Shown piece by piece: positions 5,219-13,191 of a DNA stretch of 15,748 bases. Under the pieces are notes generated by a model. The model was not told the DNA's origin. It did no database searches and saw only the letters and a list, made by a program, of their open reading frames with translations. Position numbers and translations under genes: made by a program. Numbering within the stretch: position 1 is the first letter of the stretch; every line of letters starts with the position of its first letter. Source of the stretch: Promethearchaeota archaeon (lineage in GTDB: Archaea > Asgardarchaeota > Lokiarchaeia > Sigynarchaeales > SOKP01); the NCBI GenBank assembly GCA_004524515.1, contig SDNV01000064.1, positions 1 to 15,748 on the forward strand, given 5' to 3'.

Positions 5219-7456
5219 ATGAGTAATACCCTTACTTATAAAACTGAGATAATAAAAATACCGGATAAAGTTCCGGAAAAACCTCCTTCAAATTCAAAGT
5301 TTATAATATCATTAATTATTCCTTCAATTGTTTTATTTTCCATTGCGATTTTCATCCCAATAGCTCTTGGTATCTTAATAAGTTTTACAAATAGTAGTTC
5401 GAGCACAGGGTATTTAGGAGATAAAATCGTATTAACAAATTTCTATGAATTATTATTTTTTGGACGTAGGAATTCGGATATTTTTTGGCAATATACTTAT
5501 CAAACAATATTTTTTTCAGTTTCCTCATTGAGTATTGAATTTCTATTAGGGTTAGGATTTGCTTTGATTTTAAATAAAAGTTTTAAAGGTAGAGGATTAG
5601 CTAGAGCTACTTTACTAATACCATGGGCAATACCTACTGTTGCTTCTGCAACAATATTTCGTTTCGAAATTTTTGCTTCTGCAGGTGATTATGGTTTAAT
5701 TAATAGTTTACTGTTAATACTTAATGCGGATCCTATCAGTTTCTTCGGACCCGATGCCCAAATTATTTTCAATTTACCCGTTTTAATTCCATATGAACCA
5801 TTTCTAACAGAAGTCCCTATCAAAATGACAATGATAACAGCAATTATAGTAGATGTGTGGAAAACAACTCCTTTCATTACACTTCTAATCTTAGCAGCAT
5901 TGCAGATTGTTTCTGAAGACTTATACAAAGCGGGAGATATTGCAGGTGCGAGCAGTTGGCAAAAATTTAGACATATTTCTTGGCCATTAATCAAACCTGG
6001 GGTAGGAGTCGCTCTAATTTTTCGAATGATGCAAGCACTCCGTGTTTATGATGCTATAGTAGTTTTTAACGACAATAGTGTTAATTCCATGACCTCTCAA
6101 GCAGTAGCTTTATGGATTAGAGGTGAATTTGGATTGGCATCTACTGTTTCAGTCATGTTATTTGCATTGATTATATTATTCGCTATTCTTATTTTATTTG
6201 GAACGAGAAAACGAGATGTAGTAGAAGTCGAAGAGAAAATAGAGCGAGCAGAAGTAGGTACAATATATGAGGAAAAAGAAAAAATAGGATATGATGTAGA
6301 ACAATTTATAGAGGCTACTGAAATGGACTATAAAAACAAAATTGAAGCGCCTTCTCAAGCAAAAGTGAATTGGTATAAAAGAAAAATCGTTATTAAACGA
6401 ATTTTATTTTATATAATGGTAATCTTCATGTGTTTATTCTGCGCAGCTCCATTTCTTTGGATACTTTTGCGATCATTTCGGTACCCATATTTCGATTTGT
6501 TGCAAACACATTTTGAATTGATTCCTCAATATTTCTCCCTTGAACCTTATACGATCCTTTTTCGGGAATCAGAATTTATTGGAGTATCATTCGGAAGAGC
6601 CTTACTTAATAGTTTCGTTCTCTCTGGTCTTACAGTCATAGTAGTCATTATTTTAGCTTCATTAATAGCATATGCAATTGCAAAATTTAAGTTTCAAGGA
6701 AAATCTTTTTTAAATTCATTTATTTTTTCAATGAATAGTCTCCCTCCATTAATAATTATAATTCCATTTTTCATTCAAATTACTTTTGCTTCGACACTTA
6801 TACAATTTTTGAGAGATATCAATACATTTCTACTATTTAGTGGTGGTGTTATCTTAATAATTGGATTATTTATGTTGACATTATTAATAATTCCTAAATA
6901 TAAAGAGGATGAAAATTTTCGCCGATCAGTGATTAGGTATTCAATAATTCTTGATATTATTGGAGTAGCATTTATTGGATTAGCGTTTGCTTTACCCTTT
7001 ATTAAATTGAGAGATAGTATTTTTACTTTGGTCATCCCTTACGCCGCAGTAAATCTACCGTTAGCCATTTTTGTGTTAAATGCGTTTTTCAATGAAGTAC
7101 CCGAAGAATTAAGATTAGCAGCAAAAGTAGATGGGGCAACTAATTTTCAAATATTTAGAAAAGTTATTCTTCCTTTAACTATTCCAGGAATCTTTACATG
7201 TTCTATACTAGTTTTTATTGCTTCATGGAATGAACTCCTTTTTGCTCAAATATTTTTAGTATCTGATGCAAACCATACGGTTCCCAGAGCAATTTTGAGA
7301 TTTGTACAGAATCCTTTAAGTTTAACAGCACCATGGGATATAAATATAACTTTAATGGCAGCCACATCACTAGCAACAATTCCTTTGATCATTGTTGTAT
7401 TGATTTTTCAAAAGAAAATCATAAGTGGTTTAACGAGAGGTGCCGTTAAAGGATAA
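5219..7456 (+). CDS. Fused MalF-MalG type sugar ABC permease
   Basis: One 745-residue chain holds both membrane subunits of a CUT1 sugar importer. The MalF-like half (about 25-330) has helices near 28-53, 92-118, 128-148, 203-230 and 305-328 and an EAA loop, EDLYKAGDIAGASSWQKF (233-250). A charged Glu/Lys-rich linker (about 330-388) has no membrane helix. The MalG-like half (about 389-745) has helices near 391-418, 462-490, 503-525, 600-623, 658-680 and 708-731, and a second EAA loop, EELRLAAKVDGATNFQIF (about 629-646). Each EAA loop docks one subunit of the ATPase dimer. The MalG half also has an insertion (about 535-598) with two extra hydrophobic segments. Usual permeases are separate chains of roughly 280-310 residues. 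The reading frame is continuous with no stop or restart between halves. ABC permease identity is secure; the sugar is inferred. Confidence 0.93.
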   Translation: MSNTLTYKTEIIKIPDKVPEKPPSNSKFIISLIIPSIVLFSIAIFIPIALGILISFTNSSSSTGYLGDKIVLTNFYELLFFGRRNSDIFWQYTYQTIFFSVSSLSIEFLLGLGFALILNKSFKGRGLARATLLIPWAIPTVASATIFRFEIFASAGDYGLINSLLLILNADPISFFGPDAQIIFNLPVLIPYEPFLTEVPIKMTMITAIIVDVWKTTPFITLLILAALQIVSEDLYKAGDIAGASSWQKFRHISWPLIKPGVGVALIFRMMQALRVYDAIVVFNDNSVNSMTSQAVALWIRGEFGLASTVSVMLFALIILFAILILFGTRKRDVVEVEEKIERAEVGTIYEEKEKIGYDVEQFIEATEMDYKNKIEAPSQAKVNWYKRKIVIKRILFYIMVIFMCLFCAAPFLWILLRSFRYPYFDLLQTHFELIPQYFSLEPYTILFRESEFIGVSFGRALLNSFVLSGLTVIVVIILASLIAYAIAKFKFQGKSFLNSFIFSMNSLPPLIIIIPFFIQITFASTLIQFLRDINTFLLFSGGVILIIGLFMLTLLIIPKYKEDENFRRSVIRYSIILDIIGVAFIGLAFALPFIKLRDSIFTLVIPYAAVNLPLAIFVLNAFFNEVPEELRLAAKVDGATNFQIFRKVILPLTIPGIFTCSILVFIASWNELLFAQIFLVSDANHTVPRAILRFVQNPLSLTAPWDINITLMAATSLATIPLIIVVLIFQKKIISGLTRGAVKG

Positions 7457-7478
7457 TTAACCTTAAATAGTGAGAAAA

Positions 7479-8573
7479 ATGGTAAATATAAAACTTGAAA
7501 ATGTAAATAAAATTTTCCCTCCTGATGTCCATGTATTGAAGAATGTTAACCTTGAGATCAAAGATAAGGAATTCATGGTTCTTGTTGGACCTTCAGGATG
7601 TGGAAAGTCAACATGCTTAAATATCATAGCAGGATTGGAATATGTTACAGATGGTAAAGTCTATTTTGATGATGCAAACGTTACTTATCTTCCTCCAAAA
7701 GATAGGAGAGTTGCTATGGTTTTTCAAAGCTACGCGTTATATCCTCATATGAGTGTAAGAGAAAATATGGGATTTGCTCTAAAACTTGCAAAAATGGATA
7801 AAGATGTTATCAATAAACGTGTGGTGGAAGCTGCGAAGCTTTTAGGAATTTCTAATCTATTAAATAGAAAACCTAAAGAGTTAAGTGGTGGACAACGGCA
7901 ACGAGTTGCTTTAGGAAGATCAATTGTACGAAATCCAACCGTATTTCTTTTTGATGAACCTCTGAGCAATCTTGATGCAAAATTACGAATACTAATGAGA
8001 GGAGAGCTTATAAAATTACAAAAAAAGTTACAAATAACGCAAGTATATGTGACTCATGACCAGGTAGAAGCTATGTCTATGGCAGATCGAATTGCTATAT
8101 TATTCAATGGGGTTTTTCAGCAAATAGGTGAACCTGATGAAGTTTATAATAGACCAACAAATAAATTTGTTGCTGGATTTATAGGATCTCCTTCGATGAA
8201 CTTTTTTGATGCCAAGTTTAATGCGAATGCTGTAGTATTTGGTGAGCAAAGAGTAGCAATCAATTCAGACTATGCAGAAAAAATTAAAGAAAAAGATAGA
8301 ACGGAATTAATTTTAGGGATAAGACCAGAACATATCATAATCGAACATGAAAAAAATAATAATGATTTTGAAGTTGTGGTTGAAGTTGTGGAATTTCTTG
8401 GAGCTGAAACTATAATAACTATTAAATTTCCGGATGGGATCACAGGAATGGTTTCTACACCTGGATTTTATGATGCAGAGATAGGTGATAAAGCATACCT
8501 AACTTTTCCTAAAGAAAAAATCCATATTTTTGATAGAGAAACTGAAGTTAACTTAATACATGATTCTAAATAA
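7479..8573 (+). CDS. malK: MalK-like sugar ABC transporter ATPase
   Basis: This is the cytoplasmic ATPase that powers the adjacent permease. Numbering from a GTG at 7470, the parts are Walker A GPSGCGKST (40-48), Q-loop Gln86 in FQSYALYP, signature LSGGQRQR (138-145), Walker B FLFDEP (159-164), D-loop SNLD and switch His196 in THDQ. The C-terminal third (about 240-367) has the length and spacing of the MalK/UgpC TOBE-OB regulatory domain, with LGIRPEHI as a typical marker. Full length is as expected for the family. I place the start at ATG 7479 because the GTG at 7470 sits inside TAGTGAG, a likely ribosome-binding site; this removes three residues. It follows the permease by 22 bases and is almost surely co-transcribed. 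One homodimer would serve both EAA loops of the fused permease. Confidence 0.94.
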   Translation: MVNIKLENVNKIFPPDVHVLKNVNLEIKDKEFMVLVGPSGCGKSTCLNIIAGLEYVTDGKVYFDDANVTYLPPKDRRVAMVFQSYALYPHMSVRENMGFALKLAKMDKDVINKRVVEAAKLLGISNLLNRKPKELSGGQRQRVALGRSIVRNPTVFLFDEPLSNLDAKLRILMRGELIKLQKKLQITQVYVTHDQVEAMSMADRIAILFNGVFQQIGEPDEVYNRPTNKFVAGFIGSPSMNFFDAKFNANAVVFGEQRVAINSDYAEKIKEKDRTELILGIRPEHIIIEHEKNNNDFEVVVEVVEFLGAETIITIKFPDGITGMVSTPGFYDAEIGDKAYLTFPKEKIHIFDRETEVNLIHDSK

Positions 8574-8630
8574 AATTTAACCTTAATAGGGTGATTTTTC
8601 ATAGGTTTTATAGAAAGTTTTTATATTAAA

Positions 8631-9077
8631 ATGAAGACCAATAATATTTTATCTGGTATCATCATATCTGATTTAATATCGTTTATATCTTACTTCATTA
8701 TCCCTTCAGGACTTATATTTTTAGGTGATTTTCATATCTTAATTGGAGTACTTTGGGGCACATATTTTGCGGTCAAATATCTTAAAAAAAAACAAAATTA
8801 CTTTAAAAATGGATTAAAAATAGGATTAATCTCATCCTATATTTCAGCTTTATCTATTTTTTTTTTTGAGTTACCATTTATTTTGTCAAGTTATACATTT
8901 TCTATTGATCTAGTAATTATTCTACTTTCTTTTTTCTCGATTGAAGCAATTATTATAGGAATAATTGTGGGTCTAATTATTGGTTACTATTTTTATACAA
9001 AAGAAGGGGGAGATAAAGAACACCAGAAGAACAAGACAGAATCAGAATTTTATAACAGTCTAAAAGATAAGTATTAG
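8631..9077 (+). CDS. Four-helix membrane protein of unknown function
   Basis: I do not recognise this 148-residue protein. Hydrophobic segments lie at about 7-29, 32-50, 64-92 and 93-121, separated by a basic loop (KYLKKKQNYFKNGLK, about 50-64). The last third is a polar, strongly charged cytoplasmic-type tail (about 123-148, Lys/Glu-rich, ending KDKY). No catalytic or ligand motif is visible. No ribosome-binding site precedes the ATG; TTTTATAG about 22 bases upstream could be the TATA box of a leaderless mRNA, so the gene need not belong to the ABC operon that ends 57 bases earlier. It is convergent with thiD, with only seven bases between stops. Confidence 0.72.
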   Translation: MKTNNILSGIIISDLISFISYFIIPSGLIFLGDFHILIGVLWGTYFAVKYLKKKQNYFKNGLKIGLISSYISALSIFFFELPFILSSYTFSIDLVIILLSFFSIEAIIIGIIVGLIIGYYFYTKEGGDKEHQKNKTESEFYNSLKDKY

Positions 9078-9084
9078 AATGACT

Positions 9085-9936
9085 TTAATTTTTATTCAAG
9101 ATTTTTCGTGTGTGTACCATCTCTAAATCTGTCTCCAATACTTGACTTAAAAAATGATTTAAAGGCCCATTTCCATGACCTATATTAAAATTTTGAGCAT
9201 TTAGAATTAGTGTGGTTATATAAGACTTTGCTATATGTATAGCTTCTTCAATACTTTTGCCTTTCGCTAATTCTGCCGCAATTGCAGAAGCAAAAGTACA
9301 TCCCGAACCATGTACGTTTTTGGTTTTAATTCTTTCAGTTTTATATTCGACAAAATATTTTCCATTGAACAATAAGTCTTGAGCAAAATTATCTTCTAAA
9401 GAATTCCCCCCTTTTATTATCACATTCTTTACTCCTAATTTAAAAATATTTCTTGCTGCTCTTTGCATCTGTTCAGAATTAATAATATTTATACCAGATA
9501 AAACCTCAGCTTCATAGATGTTTGGTGTAATGACATAAGCTAAGGGTATCAATTTTGAAATTAAGGCATTTTTTGCTTCTTTTTGTAGTAAATGGTCTCC
9601 ACTTTTTGCAACCATAACAGGATCAAGTACTAAATTGTTGATTTTATAATGCTTTACTTTTTCTGAGACAAGTCTGATTATTTCTTTATTTACCAACATT
9701 CCTATTTTCCAAATATCTGCTCCAATATCACTCATGATTGAATCAATCTGACGTCCCACAAAACTTGCTTTTATCTCGAGAATTCCTTGAACACCGACGG
9801 TATTTTGTGAAGTTAATGCAGTCACAACACTCATACCATAAACACCTCGGCTAATAAAAGTCTTCAAATCCGCTTGGATTCCAGCCCCCCCTCCTGAATC
9901 AGAACCTGCAATGGTTAAAGCTTTTTTCATAATCAT
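9085..9936 (-). CDS. thiD: Hydroxymethylpyrimidine/phosphomethylpyrimidine kinase ThiD
   Basis: ThiD phosphorylates hydroxymethylpyrimidine and then its monophosphate to give the pyrimidine diphosphate for thiamine synthesis. The ribokinase-fold sequence is clear: N-terminal [19 protein letters not shown] (7-25), substrate-side SQNT (43-46), KIGML (77-81), LDPVM (104-108), [11 protein letters not shown] (136-146) and the catalytic anion-hole segment [18 protein letters not shown] (209-226), in which Cys213 takes the usual place. The 283-residue length is slightly above the normal roughly 260-270, with a short C-terminal extension (about 265-283). No ThiE or ThiN domain is fused. The start is either ATG 9936 or ATG 9930; AGTGA a few bases upstream suits both. 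It lies 64 bases after the sugar-dehydrogenase gene on the same strand. I see no thiamine riboswitch. Confidence 0.95.
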   Translation of the reverse strand: MIMKKALTIAGSDSGGGAGIQADLKTFISRGVYGMSVVTALTSQNTVGVQGILEIKASFVGRQIDSIMSDIGADIWKIGMLVNKEIIRLVSEKVKHYKINNLVLDPVMVAKSGDHLLQKEAKNALISKLIPLAYVITPNIYEAEVLSGINIINSEQMQRAARNIFKLGVKNVIIKGGNSLEDNFAQDLLFNGKYFVEYKTERIKTKNVHGSGCTFASAIAAELAKGKSIEEAIHIAKSYITTLILNAQNFNIGHGNGPLNHFLSQVLETDLEMVHTRKILNKN

Positions 9937-10000
9937 ATTTCACTAAAATAGAATTAATGTTAAATCAATTAAATGAATTGATTAAAAAAAATAAGTAAAT

Positions 10001-11170
10001 TTAGGTTGGTATTTGATTTAGTATATATATGTTTCCATTTAAAGAACAGATGTATAACCGGTTGTCATTATCTGTACCAAAAGAGGGAATATTTAAAGTA
10101 GTATCGACTAATAATTCATTCGCAGTTACTTTTTCGGACGCATAGGTTAATGCCCAGATTTTTCCAGACCCATAGTCCGCGTAGATATACTTTCCAATTA
10201 ATCCTGTTAATCTAGATCCGCGATACACAAATCCACCAGTAATCGCAATATCTTCACCTGCATTTGCATAGACAAAGACAGGAGGTTCAATATCCGTATC
10301 ATTAACACCTGGATTTAGATCTTCAAATCCTTCTTTTGCATTCCAACCATAATTTTTTCCGTTTTTAACAATATCAATTTCTTCCCATGAACTTTCCCCA
10401 ACATCAGTAGCCCAAAGATTTCCTGTAACAGTATCAAAGCTAAATCGCCAAGGGTTCCTAAATCCAAAGGCATAGATTTCTTCTGCATATCCGTTCATAT
10501 TATTGTAATAAGGGTTATCAATGGGTATAGTGTATGATAACACTGAATTAACATCAATTCTCAAAATAGAGCCTAGTAATGTCGTTCTATCTTGCCCATT
10601 CCCATCCGGATCTTCAGAACTACCTCCGTCCCCTAATGCAATGTATAAATATCCATCGGGACCAAATGAAATTTGACCCCCATTATGATTAATGTAAGGT
10701 TGATTAATGGGGGGCATAATCTCAAACTCACTTGACTTATTTGCCATATTTGGATCACTCGCGTTTACTGTGAATCGTGAAATGATTGACTGTCCAGTTC
10801 CTATTTTAGTATAATAAACGTATAGATATCCATTAATTTCATAATTTGGATGGAATGCAAGACCTAATAACCCTCTTTCTCCTCCTGAAACTATTAAATC
10901 AGCTATATCAAGAAATTTTTGCTTAGTATTGGCATTTCTATTATTATTGAATGTCCAGATGAGTCCTCCTTGTTCAAGTACAAAAAGACGATTAGTCCCA
11001 TCATTAGCATCATAAACACCAATAGGATCGGTAAAACTCAGATTAGGAAATGCGTTTTCAACATGATAATTATAGTTCATTTTAAAAAGCGGCAGAAGCC
11101 AAATTAAAAATCCAATTCCAATAATAATAATTACAGATATCAATATTATTAAAATAGTTATTTTTTTCAT
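10001..11170 (-). CDS. Membrane-anchored PQQ-type glucose/sorbosone dehydrogenase family protein
   Basis: This 389-residue protein belongs to the soluble-glucose-dehydrogenase/sorbosone dehydrogenase family (six-bladed beta-propeller). An uncleaved-looking N-terminal hydrophobic segment (about 4-28) should anchor it with the propeller outside the cell. Diagnostic stretches are GGERGLLGLAFHPNY (96-110), NHNGGQISFGPDGYLYIALGDGG (161-183, with His162 at the catalytic-base position), LLGSILRIDV (198-207), FGFRNPWRFSFD (235-246, with Arg238 at the PQQ-contacting position), NYGWNAKEG (273-281) and ITGGFVYRG (310-318). Related enzymes oxidise aldose sugars with PQQ and Ca. Whether this cell has PQQ is unknown, so it may bind another ligand. 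The ATG start is supported by an upstream GAAGTGTGAG site. It probably shares a transcript with thiD. Confidence 0.88.
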   Translation of the reverse strand: MKKITILIILISVIIIIGIGFLIWLLPLFKMNYNYHVENAFPNLSFTDPIGVYDANDGTNRLFVLEQGGLIWTFNNNRNANTKQKFLDIADLIVSGGERGLLGLAFHPNYEINGYLYVYYTKIGTGQSIISRFTVNASDPNMANKSSEFEIMPPINQPYINHNGGQISFGPDGYLYIALGDGGSSEDPDGNGQDRTTLLGSILRIDVNSVLSYTIPIDNPYYNNMNGYAEEIYAFGFRNPWRFSFDTVTGNLWATDVGESSWEEIDIVKNGKNYGWNAKEGFEDLNPGVNDTDIEPPVFVYANAGEDIAITGGFVYRGSRLTGLIGKYIYADYGSGKIWALTYASEKVTANELLVDTTLNIPSFGTDNDNRLYICSLNGNIYILNQIPT

Positions 11171-11469
11171 TATCTCACACTTCTCTTTAATTTTATTAGA
11201 TTTATCATTGAAAGTTATATCGAAATTGGATTATATAGGTAGGGATTAGGATTTAAAATACTAATTTGATTTAAACTAATATTTTGTAGGTTTTTTTCGA
11301 CAATACTTTTAAATGTATAAAAAAATGTCAAATCTAATGAAGAAATAGATAATCAATTAGATTCCTACTAAAAATATCTTAAATCCTCAAAATTCTATTA
11401 TTTTATTAGGTGAATGCTTAATAGTGCACTTTAAGTATTAAAATATGAGACTATAAGAGGTGATTATAC
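11171..11469. other. Divergent intergenic region before first small-gene copy
   Basis: This nearly 300-base AT-rich region holds the minus-strand promoter of the sugar-dehydrogenase gene at its left and, from about 11370, the leader of the first small-gene copy, which is repeated near 14107. I see no further gene or RNA structure in it. Confidence 0.5.
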
Positions 11470-11571
11470 ATGAAAAACAAAAGAAAGGAAAGAAGAAATA
11501 TTATATTGAGGTATAAGGATGCATATTTAAATAATCTCATAAAATCTGATGATTTTAAAAAACTTGAATAA
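11370..11571 (+). repeat. Direct repeat copy A (leader plus truncated small gene)
   Basis: About 200 bases match 14107-14365 in order and strand. The leader shares AAAATATCTTA, AATTCTATTATT, TATTA, GTGAA and the GAGGTGA ribosome-binding site at nearly identical spacing (about 100 bases from repeat edge to start codon). Similarity continues through the first 30 or so codons. The match is diverged (by eye roughly two thirds identical in the leader), so the duplication is old. Confidence 0.8.
11470..11571 (+). CDS. Small basic protein, truncated paralogue (33 residues)
   Basis: This short gene has ATG preceded by AAGAGGTGATTATAC, which contains a full GAGGTGAT match to the archaeal anti-Shine-Dalgarno, so translation is likely. 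The product has a very basic start (MKNKRKERR) and a central NIILRYKDAYLNNLIKSDDF that aligns with NIILGYKDAYLNDLIDPEDV of the 53-residue paralogue at 14204. It stops after KKLE, where the paralogue continues KKFLENPELKEKL. The bases after this stop resemble the next codons of the longer copy, so loss of the C-terminal half by a small deletion or point change is the simplest reading. Function is unknown; a nucleic-acid-binding role is conceivable from the charge but not shown. Confidence 0.55.
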   Translation: MKNKRKERRNIILRYKDAYLNNLIKSDDFKKLE

Positions 11572-11699
11572 ATTAATCCAATATTTCTAAGGAATTTATT
11601 TAATTTAATTTAAGAAATATAAATGGGCACAAATATCTTGATGGTATTACTGTTGCAGGATAAAAAAAAGAGTAAATATAGTATTATTTAACCAAGTCG

Positions 11700-11804
11700 T
11701 TAACTGTGATGTTTTTCAGCATGTTCTTTGATTTTTTTCTTAACTTCTGCTTCATCTTTTCCTTTAAATTTCATGCCACATTTTGGACATACACCTTCTG
11801 CCAT
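11700..11804 (-). CDS. DUF1059-like 34-residue zinc-binding miniprotein
   Basis: A 34-residue protein has CPKCG at 6-10, GKDEAEVKKKIKEHAEKHH from 15 onward and ends in Ser. The layout, a Cys pair followed about 18 residues later by His in EHAEKHH, looks like a single C2H2-type zinc site and resembles small DUF1059-family proteins, which share the CG...G-x-E-E...EHA...H pattern. The ATG is preceded by GGTGGTGATAT, a strong archaeal ribosome-binding site. The gene is on its own, flanked by the first small-gene repeat and by the hydrolase gene on the same strand about 220 bases upstream. Role unknown. Family placement rests on motif spacing only. Confidence 0.75.
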   Translation of the reverse strand: MAEGVCPKCGMKFKGKDEAEVKKKIKEHAEKHHS

Positions 11805-12025
11805 ATATCACCACCACCATGTTGTTTAATTTTTAAATTAGTTGTACTATTATTTATACAACTCTTTGAATTATTAAATATTATTTCCATAGATTATACA
11901 TTATTTCAATATTTTTCTTCTTCTTTATAGGATAATTTAATAAAAAGCGCATTAATTTTAGAAGAAAAATGATCAAGTGAAATCCTATTTTATTCATTGT
12001 GATAATTTCTCTAAATAGCTTCTAG

Positions 12026-12961
12026 CTAAATTTTTTTTATCCAATCCATTAAAAACAGATTAAAATTATATGAATTTTCCATATTCGATAAATGTCCAGC
12101 ATTCGATACAACTTTAAGTTTTGCCTTCGAAGCAATATTTTTCATTTGTTTCGATATTTCTATAGGTGTTATCTGGTCATATTCTCCAACAATTATCAAG
12201 ACTTTCTTTTTGAACTTTTTTAGTATTTTTGTGTTATCTCTTCTACCTGCCATCGCTCGTAAAGCATGTATTACTCCTACTAATTTCTGTTGTTTCATAA
12301 TTTTACGAATTTCTTTTGAAATAGTAGGATATTTATCATGGACATATTCTGAAACAATATTATTGGAAAGATTATTAATGAACGCCTTAATATTCTGATC
12401 TTGATTAGATAATTGCTCAATTACTATAGTGTCATTGTCCTCTATGGAATTTGTTTTAAGAGCTTTTTGAATATTTTCAATAGTTTGAAATCTATTTTGT
12501 TTTTGTTCATCTGTATCAGCAGTCGCTTTAGTATCAATTAAAATTAGTCCTTTTAGAGTGTCCGTATTATTATGTATAAATTCCAAGGCAATATACCCTC
12601 CCATTGAACATCCTCCAATGATTAGATTTTCAATGTTAAATTTTTTGACAACTTCTTCAATACATTGAGTATATGGAAGTAAATTTGTTGGTTTTTCTTT
12701 GAGAATATCACTATTTCCAAATCCGGGTAGATTAGGTAAAAAGATTCGAATATTTCCTTTCTGAATTGCGAATCGGTTTAATTTTTCTTTCACATATTCA
12801 TCTTCGATATTTGGGAGATACATTCTGGAATCGAATGGAAAAGCATGAACCAAGATTATATCCAAAAAGTTTCTAAATCTATATTCATCATTGGTGGGAA
12901 AAATATGATATGAGCCCGTTAAATTATATCCTTTGGAACTTTGAAAGAGATAGTTTTCCAT
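12026..12961 (-). CDS. Alpha/beta-fold hydrolase
   Basis: This 311-residue protein is an alpha/beta hydrolase that should cleave an ester or similar bond in the cytoplasm; no signal peptide is present. The oxyanion-region VHAFPFD (38-44) follows the first core strand. The nucleophile elbow is IIGGCSMGGYIALEF (114-128), with Ser119 in G-C-S-M-G. The acid is probably Asp262 in VGEYDQITP, and the base is His290 in NAGHLSNME. All three triad positions are present. A helical cap of about 140-245 separates elbow and acid and is charged and polar. The substrate cannot be read from sequence. No ribosome-binding site is visible; ATTTAAATATC (12981-12991 on this strand) centred about 25 bases upstream suggests a leaderless mRNA. 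Divergent from the aldo/keto reductase gene. Confidence 0.9.
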   Translation of the reverse strand: MENYLFQSSKGYNLTGSYHIFPTNDEYRFRNFLDIILVHAFPFDSRMYLPNIEDEYVKEKLNRFAIQKGNIRIFLPNLPGFGNSDILKEKPTNLLPYTQCIEEVVKKFNIENLIIGGCSMGGYIALEFIHNNTDTLKGLILIDTKATADTDEQKQNRFQTIENIQKALKTNSIEDNDTIVIEQLSNQDQNIKAFINNLSNNIVSEYVHDKYPTISKEIRKIMKQQKLVGVIHALRAMAGRRDNTKILKKFKKKVLIIVGEYDQITPIEISKQMKNIASKAKLKVVSNAGHLSNMENSYNFNLFLMDWIKKI

Positions 12962-12980
12962 ATTATCAGATATTCTGCTG

Positions 12981-12991
12981 GATATTTAAAT
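12981..12991 (-). promoter_or_regulatory. TATA box of the hydrolase gene
   Basis: Read on the minus strand the site is ATTTAAATATC. Its centre is about 25 bases from the ATG at 12961, the spacing expected when transcription starts on the start codon. The gene has no ribosome-binding site, consistent with a leaderless transcript. Confidence 0.45.
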
Positions 12992-13191
12992 GATTTTTCT
13001 AAATTTTATTTAAATTTGAGATTCATATTATTGAAAATCATTTTCTAAGCATTTTCCTATCTTTGGCGTAGGAAATTAATAAATCATAATCGGATCGATA
13101 ATAATAGAAACGAAAAATAATAATTTTGCCAGAATAATAAATAATTTTTCAACCTAAGAATTATAATTGCAATTTTCTATGTGTGATTAGA

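Noticed and set aside
6160..6400. Fused permease might be two genes joined by an assembly or reading error
   Set aside because: The frame stays open through a sensible charged linker, with no ribosome-binding site plus start at the beginning of the second half.
11706..11930. A plus-strand Phe/Cys-rich 74-codon ORF
   Set aside because: It is antisense to the zinc miniprotein gene, which has a strong ribosome-binding site; the Phe richness comes from reading poly-A/Lys codons backwards.
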